A DNA stretch of 38,101 bases. It comes from JBDSEG01 sp039920165. GTDB taxonomy: Bacteria > Pseudomonadota > Gammaproteobacteria > Burkholderiales > Burkholderiaceae_C. The position numbers and the translations under genes were made by a program. The notes beneath the pieces are model-generated. The model ran no database searches, was not told the origin of the DNA, and saw nothing but the letters and a program-made list of their open reading frames with translations. Location of the stretch: assembly GCA_039920165.1 (NCBI GenBank), contig JBDSEG010000092.1, positions 1 to 38,101 of the forward strand, read 5' to 3'. Positions 30,182-36,883 of this stretch are shown one piece after another (position 1 is the stretch's first letter; each line of letters starts with the position of its first letter).

Positions 30182-30846
30182 ACCCCGCGTTGGCCGAGTC
30201 GGATGCGCGCGCCGAGATCTGCCGCGTTGGCCGCAGCCTGTTCGAGCGCGGCCATGTGCATGCGACCGCGGGCAATATCAGCGTGCGCCTGGCCGACGGC
30301 TTTCTGATCACGCCGACCGATGCTTGCCTCGGCTTTCTCGAACCCGAGCGCTTGGCGCGGGTCGGCCCGCAAGGTGAGCCGCGCGACGGGCAGGCGGCGA
30401 GCAAGACGCTCGCGCTGCACCGGCGCATCTATGCCGCCGACCCGTTGGCGCGTTGCGTGCTCCACACCCACTCGACCCACCTGGTCGGGTTGACGCTGGC
30501 CGGAGTCTGGAGCGAGGCCGATATCGTTCCGCCGATCACACCGTACTACGTGATGAAGGTCGGCCACGTGCCCTTGATCGCCTACCACCGGCCCGGCGAT
30601 CCGCGTGTCGGCGACCTCGTCGCGTCGGCGATCGAGGCGCAGCGCAGCTGCGGTGGCCGGCTGCGCGCGGTGATGCTCGACCGGCTCGGCCCGACGGTGT
30701 GGCACGAGACGCCCGCGTCGGCGATGGCGGTGCTCGAGGAACTCGAGGAAACCGCCCGCCTGTGGCTCACGACACAGCCGCGCCCGGCGCCGTTGAGCGG
30801 CCTGCAGATCGAGGAATTGCGGCAGGCATTCGGCGCGATCTGGTAG
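30178..30846 (+). CDS. otnC: Class II aldolase-family protein, probable 3-oxo-tetronate 4-phosphate decarboxylase
   Basis: Expected to decarboxylate the OtnK product to dihydroxyacetone phosphate. The 222-residue protein has the class II aldolase pattern: GHVHATAGNISVRLADGFL, the zinc histidines in LHTHSTHLVG (H96, H98), YYVMKVGHVPLIAY and the OtnC-like end LEELEETARLWL. Two usual active-site positions differ: the SSE/SKE acid reads SKT, and the third zinc His (in NHG) reads RLG. This may be a subfamily trait. The TTG at 30178 overlaps the otnK stop and has GAGG 7 bases upstream. Confidence 0.85.
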   Translation: MNPALAESDARAEICRVGRSLFERGHVHATAGNISVRLADGFLITPTDACLGFLEPERLARVGPQGEPRDGQAASKTLALHRRIYAADPLARCVLHTHSTHLVGLTLAGVWSEADIVPPITPYYVMKVGHVPLIAYHRPGDPRVGDLVASAIEAQRSCGGRLRAVMLDRLGPTVWHETPASAMAVLEELEETARLWLTTQPRPAPLSGLQIEELRQAFGAIW

Positions 30847-30858
30847 GGCTCCGGGCTT

Positions 30859-30951
30859 TCAGGCGAGGCGGCGCAATTCGGCCAGCAGCGGCTCGCCATC
30901 GCCCGCCTCGAGCGGCTGCACGAGCTGCTGGAAAGGCCTCGCGACCGCTCG
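30859..30951 (-). pseudogene. Possible gene remnant: coding-like C-terminal tail without a start
   Basis: In the 133-base gap between otnC and the reductase gene, one minus-strand frame runs 31 codons from an in-frame TAA (30954-30952) to a TGA at 30861-30859. It ends PFQQLVQPLEAGDG then EPLLAELRRLA, with G or C at nearly every third position. No start codon suits it, so it may be the decayed end of a lost gene. Chance cannot be excluded in such GC-rich DNA. Confidence 0.25.
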
Positions 30952-30979
30952 TTAGCGCCTTTGCGACGCGCGACCGCCG

Positions 30980-32047
30980 TCAGTCCGTGACGGGTGTCGC
31001 GACGCCGAGCCGGCGCTGCAGCGTCGTGCTGGTTGTCGTGTATTGCAGCTGGACCGGTTGGTCTGGAGAGACGATCTCCGCCGCAGCATAGGCCGCCAGC
31101 GTCGCCTCGTGGAATCCGCAGACGATGAGCTTGCGCTTGCCGGGGTAGGTGTTCACATCGCCGACCGCGAAGATGCCCGGCACGCTCGACTCGAAGCGCG
31201 CGGTATCCACCCTGATCTGCTTGCGCTCCAGCGCCAGCCCCCAATGCGCGACGTGGCCGAGCTTGGGCGCGAGTCCCAGGCGCACCAGCAGGCGGTCGAG
31301 GGCGAGCGCTCGCAACGTGCCGTCGGGTCCGGTGAGTTCCAGCCCGGCGAGTCGGCCGTCTTCGACGACCACGCCGGTCGGCTGGCCGACCACGAAGTCG
31401 AGCGCGCCGGCGGCTATCAGCGCGTGCAGGCGCGCCAGCGTCTCGGCCGGGGCGTCGAGTACGTCGCGCCGGTGCAGCAGCGTGACGTGCAGCGGTCTGT
31501 CGCTCGCTGCCGCGGGTTCGGCATGCACCAGTTCGATCGCGCTGTCGATTGCCGCCGCGTCGCCACCGACCACGACGACCCGCTGGCCGGCCCACGCCGC
31601 GCGCTCGTCGAGGCGGAACCGGACCTGCGATCCCTCGAAGGCTTCGAGCGCGGCCAGCTTGACGCGGCGCGCCTGAAATGCGCCCACGCCGGCCGCGACC
31701 ACCACCACGCGGGCTCGAAACGAGATTCCGCGCGTGGTCGTCAGTTCGAAGCGGCCGTCGTCGAGTGTGCTCAGGCCATTCACTTCCTGGTCGAGGTGGA
31801 TAACGGTGGAAAAGGGCTTGATCTGCTGCAGCAGCCGCTCAGTCAACTCGGCGCCGGTGCAGACTGGCACCGCAGGGATGTCGTAGATCGGCTTGCCCGC
31901 ATACAGCTCGGCGCATTGGCCGCCGGGCGCGGGCAGCGAATCGACAATCTCGCAGCGCAGTCCGAGCAGGCCGAGCTGGAAGGCCTGGAACAGCCCGACC
32001 GGGCCGGCGCCGACCACGACGGCGTCGGTTTCGATCGCTTCGGCCAT
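30980..32047 (-). CDS. Thioredoxin-reductase-like ferredoxin--NADP reductase
   Basis: A 355-residue flavoprotein with two nucleotide folds: FAD motif VVGAGPVGLFQAFQLG near residue 12 with PGGQCAELY, and an NADP motif VVVVGGDAAAIDSAIEL in the middle, ending with the FAD-closing GIFAVGDVNTYPG. The thioredoxin-reductase CxxC is absent, as in the plant/Bacillus YumC-type ferredoxin reductases. It follows fdxA by 25 bases on the same strand at the end of the sulfate-assimilation run, so it probably reduces that ferredoxin with NADPH. Confidence 0.85.
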   Translation of the reverse strand: MAEAIETDAVVVGAGPVGLFQAFQLGLLGLRCEIVDSLPAPGGQCAELYAGKPIYDIPAVPVCTGAELTERLLQQIKPFSTVIHLDQEVNGLSTLDDGRFELTTTRGISFRARVVVVAAGVGAFQARRVKLAALEAFEGSQVRFRLDERAAWAGQRVVVVGGDAAAIDSAIELVHAEPAAASDRPLHVTLLHRRDVLDAPAETLARLHALIAAGALDFVVGQPTGVVVEDGRLAGLELTGPDGTLRALALDRLLVRLGLAPKLGHVAHWGLALERKQIRVDTARFESSVPGIFAVGDVNTYPGKRKLIVCGFHEATLAAYAAAEIVSPDQPVQLQYTTTSTTLQRRLGVATPVTD

Positions 32048-32072
32048 GGGTGCGTTCAGCCAGGCAGCAGGA

Positions 32073-32396
32073 TCAGCGGATCAGCTCGGGCAGCTTGCCG
32101 GTCTTGTCTTTCCACTCGTCGGCATCGGGCGGGGGCGTCTTGCGCTTGGTGATGCTCGGCCAGCCCTTGGCGAGGTCGGCGTTGAGCACGATCATGTGCT
32201 GCTGGTCGCCCGGAACATCCTCTTCGGGGACGATCGCATTGACCGGGCACTCGGGAATGCAGACGGCGCAGTCGATGCACTCGTCGGGATCGATCGTGAG
32301 GAAATTCGGGCCTTCACGGAAGCAGTCGACCGGGCACACATCGACGCAGTCGGTGTATTTGCAGCGGATGCACGATTCGAGGACGACGTGGGTCAT
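32073..32396 (-). CDS. fdxA: Seven-iron ferredoxin, FdxA type
   Basis: A 107-residue electron carrier. The N-terminal Cys set CIRCKYTDCVDVCPVDC and the second set CIDCAVCIPECPVNA fit one [3Fe-4S] and one [4Fe-4S] cluster, followed by the C-terminal extension typical of FdxA (WPSITKRKTPPPDADEW). The ATG at 32396 overlaps the cobA stop by 4 bases (ATGA), which ties its expression to siroheme synthesis and the sulfate operon. The reductase gene follows. Confidence 0.93.
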   Translation of the reverse strand: MTHVVLESCIRCKYTDCVDVCPVDCFREGPNFLTIDPDECIDCAVCIPECPVNAIVPEEDVPGDQQHMIVLNADLAKGWPSITKRKTPPPDADEWKDKTGKLPELIR

Positions 32397-33184
32397 GACG
32401 GAGACTCGGTGGGATGAAGGCGGCGCCGCGGCGTGCGGGCTGCGTCGGCCAAAGCAGGGACCGGCGCCAGTGGCGATTTTAGGGCGTGCGCCCCGGCGCC
32501 TACGACCACCACCGTCGGCCGCCCCGCGTGCAGCAAGGCTGCCTGGCCAAGATCGGCGGTCGCGTGCTCGCTGTGCAGCGCGTCGGGCCAGCCGGCGCGC
32601 GAAACCACGCTGCACTTTGCCTCGGCCGGCCAGCCGTCGCGCAGCAGTCGGCGCGCCAGCGCGGCGAGCTGCTTGCCGGCCATGTAGAAGACTTCGGTAT
32701 CGGCGCGGCGCGACGTTGCAGCTTGCGCGTCGGGCAACGCGCCCTCGCGCGTCATCGCCGTCGCGAGCGTCACGCTGCGCCCGCTGCCGCGCCGCGTGAG
32801 CGGGCGCTGGCTGTTCGCGGCGGCGGCGAGGGCGGCGGTCACGCCCGGAACCACCTCGCAGTCGATGCCGGCCGCGGCCAGTGCATCGAGCTCTTCCTCG
32901 AGCCGGCCGAAGACGCTCGGGTCGCCGCCCTTGAGGCGCACCACGCGTTCGACCCGGCGCGCATTCGCGACCAGCAGCGCATTGATCGTGGCCTGGCCGG
33001 TGCTGTCGGCATAGCCGCGCTTGCCCACATGGATCCAGCGCGCATTCGGCGCGAGATCCTTCAGCGCCGGGTCGGTGAGGGCGTCAAACAGCACCACGTC
33101 GGCCTGCCCGAGCAGCCGCGCGCCGCGCAGGGTGATGAGGTCGGCAGCGCCGGGACCGGCGCCGATGAACGCGACGGTTCCCAT
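32393..33184 (-). CDS. cobA: Uroporphyrinogen-III C-methyltransferase
   Basis: SAM-dependent enzyme that methylates uroporphyrinogen III twice to precorrin-2, the branch point to siroheme needed by CysI. The 263-residue protein has FIGAGPGAADLITLRGARLL, the VRLKGGDPSVFGR loop, EVVPGVTAALAAAA and PLTRRGSGRSVTLATA. Only the methyltransferase part is present; the dehydrogenase/ferrochelatase domain of CysG is absent. It starts 7 bases after cysN and overlaps fdxA by 4 bases, so it belongs to the sulfate operon. Confidence 0.94.
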   Translation of the reverse strand: MGTVAFIGAGPGAADLITLRGARLLGQADVVLFDALTDPALKDLAPNARWIHVGKRGYADSTGQATINALLVANARRVERVVRLKGGDPSVFGRLEEELDALAAAGIDCEVVPGVTAALAAAANSQRPLTRRGSGRSVTLATAMTREGALPDAQAATSRRADTEVFYMAGKQLAALARRLLRDGWPAEAKCSVVSRAGWPDALHSEHATADLGQAALLHAGRPTVVVVGAGAHALKSPLAPVPALADAARTPRRRLHPTESPS

Positions 33185-33191
33185 CGCCAGC

Positions 33192-34517
33192 TCAGGCGGC
33201 CTGCCGGATGGCAGATTCCTTGCGCGAATCGGCGCGCACCAGCAGCGCCCCGCTCGTGCGGTGGCTCGCCGGGTCGACCACGATCAGCGAGCCGCCGACC
33301 CGGCTCCTCTCGAAGACCTCGATCGGCAGCGGCTGCTGGGTCTCGATGACGACGTGGCCGATCTCGTTGACCGCGAGTTCGTGCGCATCGATCTCGTCGA
33401 GGGTATGGATATCGAGCCGGCTCTCGATCGCCACGATGCGCGCCTGGACCCAACGGTTGCCGTGGCGGACCCAGTATTTGCGCCCGACGATCGCCGGCTC
33501 GGTATCGAGCCAGGCGAGCGCGGCCTCGAAGCGCGAGCGCGCCTGCACCGCATCGCGAGTCGCGATCCAGTCGCCGCGCGAGATATCGAGCTGGCGGTCG
33601 AGCACCAGCCCGGCCGATTGCCCGGCGTGCGCCCGCGCGACCACCGCGCCGGCACGCCGCACCTCGGTGACCGTGGCGTGCTCGCCGCTCGGAAAGATCT
33701 GCACAGCATCGCCGGCCGCGACGCTGCCATGCGCGATCCGGCCCCACAGCGTGCGCGGCGTGTAGCCGGCGCCGGCGTCGTCGCGTGCGACATATTGAAC
33801 GGGGATCAGCAGATCGCCCGCCATGCGCTCCTGAGCGGCCGGCAGTTGCTCGAGCAGCGCGAGCAGGGTCGGCCCGCGATACCACGCGGCGGTCAGCGGC
33901 CGGGTCACGTTGTCGCCGCGGAGAGCCGAGACCGGCACGATGCCGGCGACTTCGATCTGTGCCCGCGCCGCGAATTCGCGCAGCGCTTCGCGCACCGCCG
34001 CGTAGGCCGGGCCGGGGTCGGCAAGGGCGTCGATCTTATTGACCGCGAAGACGATGCTCGGAACGCGCAGCAGCTTTGCGAGCAGCGCGTGGCGGCGGGT
34101 CTGCGGCAACAGCACGACTGGGCGGCCGGTATCGAGCTTGGTGATATCGACCAGCACCACCGCGGCGTCGCTGCCGGCGGCGGCGGTGACCATGTTTCGC
34201 GTGTACTGCTCGTGGCCAGGGGCATCAGCGATGATGAACTTGCGTGTCGGGGTCGCGAAGTAGCGGTAGGCGACGTCGATGGTGATGCCCTGTTCGCGCT
34301 CGGCCTCCAGGCCGTCGGTCAGCAGCGAGAGGTCGAAGCGCGGTTCGCCGTCGGCGACGTTGGCAACTGCATCGGATGGGCTTGCGCCCGCCTTGCGTTC
34401 GAGCGTATCGATCTGGTCGGCGAGGATCGCCTGGCTGTCGAACAGCAACCGGCCGATCAGCGTGCTCTTGCCGTCGTCGACGCTGCCGGCCGTGAGAAAG
34501 CGCAGGGCGCGGTTCAT
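33192..34517 (-). CDS. cysN: Sulfate adenylyltransferase subunit 1 (GTPase)
   Basis: Regulatory GTPase subunit of ATP sulfurylase, which activates sulfate to APS with CysD. The 441-residue protein shows G1 GSVDDGKST, G2 region EREQGITIDVAYRYF, G3 DAPGHEQYTRNM and G4 VNKID, followed by two EF-Tu-like beta domains. It ends after these, so there is no fused APS kinase (CysC). It begins 28 bases after cysD. Confidence 0.95.
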   Translation of the reverse strand: MNRALRFLTAGSVDDGKSTLIGRLLFDSQAILADQIDTLERKAGASPSDAVANVADGEPRFDLSLLTDGLEAEREQGITIDVAYRYFATPTRKFIIADAPGHEQYTRNMVTAAAGSDAAVVLVDITKLDTGRPVVLLPQTRRHALLAKLLRVPSIVFAVNKIDALADPGPAYAAVREALREFAARAQIEVAGIVPVSALRGDNVTRPLTAAWYRGPTLLALLEQLPAAQERMAGDLLIPVQYVARDDAGAGYTPRTLWGRIAHGSVAAGDAVQIFPSGEHATVTEVRRAGAVVARAHAGQSAGLVLDRQLDISRGDWIATRDAVQARSRFEAALAWLDTEPAIVGRKYWVRHGNRWVQARIVAIESRLDIHTLDEIDAHELAVNEIGHVVIETQQPLPIEVFERSRVGGSLIVVDPASHRTSGALLVRADSRKESAIRQAA

Positions 34518-34545
34518 CGGAAATTTCCCGTGGACAAGTGCTGCA

Positions 34546-35520
34546 TCAGAAATACCCTTCCTTCTTGCGCCGCTCCATCGAGGCTTCGGAGGTGCGATCG
34601 TCCATGCGCGTCGCGCCGCGCTCGCTCACCGTGACCAGCAAGGTCTCGGCGACGATCTCGCCCGCGCTCGCGGCGCTGCTCTCCACAGGGCAGGTGCAGG
34701 TCATGTCGCCGACGGTGCGAAAGCGCACCTGCTCGGTCGTGACGGTCTCGCCCGGCAAGGCCGGCGTCACCCCGGTCAGCGGTACCAGCAGTCCCTTGCG
34801 GCGGATGACCTCGCGCGAGTGGGTGAAATAGAGACTCGGCAGCGGGATATTCTCGCGCGCGATGTAGAGCCAGATATCTAGCTCGGTCCAGTTGCTGATC
34901 GGGAAGGCGCGCATGTGCTCGCCCGGCCGGATGCGGGTATTGAACAAGGTCCAGAGTTCGGGCCTCTGTTCCTTGGGCAGCCACTGGCCGAAGCTGTCGC
35001 GGTGCGAAAAGATGCGCTCTTTCGCGCGCGCTTTTTCCTCGTCGCGGCGCGCGCCGCCGATGAGGGCATCGAAGCGGTATTCCTCGATTGCCTCGAGCAG
35101 CGCGGCGGTCTGGTGGCCGTTGCGCGATTCGCCGGGGTGCGCGAGCCGCACCGTGCCGCGGCGGATCGAATCCTCGAGATGGCCGACCACCAGGCGTTCG
35201 CCCAGCGCCTCGACCTGGCGATCGCGGAATTCGATCACCTCGGGAAAATTGTGCCCGGTGTCCACGTGCAGGAGCGGGAATGGCAACCGACCCGCATAAC
35301 TTCCGTCGGTCCGGCGGTACTTGAACGCCTTCTCGGCCAGGCGCAGCACGACGCAAGAATCCTTCCCGCCGGAAAACAGCAGCGCCGGGCGCTCGAAGGC
35401 GGCGACGGTTTCGCGCAGGATGAAGATCGCTTCCTCTTCGAGCCAGTCGAGGTGGGCATCGGCGACCGGTGCGGGCCGAGATTCGGGCAGCAACTGCGCT
35501 GCGGCGGTGAGGGCGTTCAT
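34546..35520 (-). CDS. cysD: Sulfate adenylyltransferase subunit 2
   Basis: Catalytic subunit of ATP sulfurylase. The 324-residue protein has the PP-loop LLFSGGKDSCVVLRLA, HVDTGHNFPEVIEFRD, the GGARRDEEKARAKERIFSHRD segment and the C-terminal FRTVGDMTCTCPV. The ATG at 35520 overlaps the cysH stop by 4 bases (ATGA), showing coupling. Confidence 0.96.
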   Translation of the reverse strand: MNALTAAAQLLPESRPAPVADAHLDWLEEEAIFILRETVAAFERPALLFSGGKDSCVVLRLAEKAFKYRRTDGSYAGRLPFPLLHVDTGHNFPEVIEFRDRQVEALGERLVVGHLEDSIRRGTVRLAHPGESRNGHQTAALLEAIEEYRFDALIGGARRDEEKARAKERIFSHRDSFGQWLPKEQRPELWTLFNTRIRPGEHMRAFPISNWTELDIWLYIARENIPLPSLYFTHSREVIRRKGLLVPLTGVTPALPGETVTTEQVRFRTVGDMTCTCPVESSAASAGEIVAETLLVTVSERGATRMDDRTSEASMERRKKEGYF

Positions 35521-36263
35521 GCGAGGCTCGCGAGTGAAGAGGTCGGTGCTTCGGCCTTGATGTGCAGGCCGCACTCCTTGGCGTCCTCGGCGTCCTCCCA
35601 CCACCAACGCCCGCTGCGAAAGTCCTCGCCGACCGCGATCGCGCGGGTGCAGGGGGCGCAGCCGATGCTGGGATAGAAGTCGTCGTGCAAGGCGTTGTAG
35701 GACACGTTGTTTTCAGCGATGTAGTGCCAGACGTCGGCCCAGCTCCAGTCGGCCAGCGGGTTGAACTTGATGCGTCCCTGGTCGGGCTCGCTGAAGGCCA
35801 CCGTGCCGCGCTGGTTCGACTGTTCGCGGCGCAGCCCTGTCACCCAGGCGCTGCGCCCTTCGAGCATGCGAGCGAGCGGTTCGAGCTTGCGGATCGCGCA
35901 GCAGCCCTTGCGCAGTTCGATGCTTTCGAACATCGCGCGCACGCCGTGCGCTCCGACGAAGTGGACCACCGCATCGTGCACCGGCCGGTACAGCTCGACC
36001 GTGATCGCATAGCGCTCGCGGATCGCATCGACGAGTGCCAGCGTTTGCGCATGCAGCATCCGTGTATCGAGCGTCGCGACCGCGATCGGCAACCGATGGC
36101 GCGCAATCAGGTCGGTGAGCACCATATCCTCGGCGCCGAGGCTGGTTGCCTGGACGATCCGCCCGGCATGTTCGGCCGAGGCGATGCGCAGGACATCGAG
36201 CGCGTTCGCGACACGGTATTCGAAGCCGGCGCTGGCACGCGCATACAAGGAGATCGCGCTCAT
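35517..36263 (-). CDS. cysH: Adenylylsulfate (APS) reductase, iron-sulfur CysH type
   Basis: Reduces APS to sulfite with thioredoxin or glutathione. The 248-residue protein has the substrate region ATSLGAEDMVLTDLI, the cluster cysteines KGCCAIRK and GCAPCTRA that mark the [4Fe-4S] APS-reductase branch (absent from enterobacterial PAPS reductase), TGLRREQSNQRG, and the catalytic Cys in ECGLH near the C-terminus. This agrees with the lack of a CysC kinase in the operon. GAAGG lies 7 bases before the ATG at 36263. Confidence 0.95.
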   Translation of the reverse strand: MSAISLYARASAGFEYRVANALDVLRIASAEHAGRIVQATSLGAEDMVLTDLIARHRLPIAVATLDTRMLHAQTLALVDAIRERYAITVELYRPVHDAVVHFVGAHGVRAMFESIELRKGCCAIRKLEPLARMLEGRSAWVTGLRREQSNQRGTVAFSEPDQGRIKFNPLADWSWADVWHYIAENNVSYNALHDDFYPSIGCAPCTRAIAVGEDFRSGRWWWEDAEDAKECGLHIKAEAPTSSLASLA

Positions 36264-36321
36264 AAGGCAACCTTCACGCTTTGTATTCCAGTGTGTGAGC
36301 CCTTCGGGCGGCCGGGCGCGC

Positions 36322-36864
36322 TCATATCGATCCTCCGGCATCGACGAATTCGGGTGCGCTTGTGCGCCGGCGCTGTTCGTCGGCGGGCAGCGCGAACAGC
36401 GGCTGCGACTCCTGCAGATCGCCCTGGTAGTGGCCGCCGAAGAAGTGCAACGCCCGATCGGCGGCGTCGATCGACTGGTCGGCGCGCAGCTTGACCGCGT
36501 CGAAGCCGGTGCGGCCGAGTAGCGGCAACATGTCGACCACCACATCGCCGGTAGCGCGGATCTCGCCGGTGTAGCGAAAGCGCGCCCGCAGCAGCCGGGC
36601 CTGGCTGTAGGCGCGGCCATCGCTGAGTTTCGGGAACTGCAGCGCGACCAAGCCGATTCGCGGCAGGTCGGGCTCGAGCGCCTCGATATCGACATCGTTC
36701 GCCACCCACAGGCCTACCGGCATCGCCGCCGGCCAGTGCGCGCGAAACGCATGCCACTGCGCCAGTTCGAGCAAGAGATAGGGCGCCGGCGTGATGAAGA
36801 CCGGCGGGCCGTCTTCGCCGCCGAGGCCGTGCCACCGATCGTTCGAGGGGAGGATGTATTTCAT
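36322..36864 (-). CDS. DUF934 family protein linked to sulfite reductase
   Basis: A 180-residue cytosolic protein. DUF934 members almost always sit next to cysI; their role is unproven, probably in assembly or function of the sulfite reductase. Features are LWVANDVDIEALEPDL, LPRIGLVALQFPKLSDGRAY and a C-terminal FFGGHYQGDLQESQPLF. The ATG at 36864 is 19 bases after the cysI stop; a 58-base gap precedes cysH. Confidence 0.9.
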   Translation of the reverse strand: MKYILPSNDRWHGLGGEDGPPVFITPAPYLLLELAQWHAFRAHWPAAMPVGLWVANDVDIEALEPDLPRIGLVALQFPKLSDGRAYSQARLLRARFRYTGEIRATGDVVVDMLPLLGRTGFDAVKLRADQSIDAADRALHFFGGHYQGDLQESQPLFALPADEQRRRTSAPEFVDAGGSI

Positions 36865-36883
36865 GGGGCTGTCCCGGGCAACG

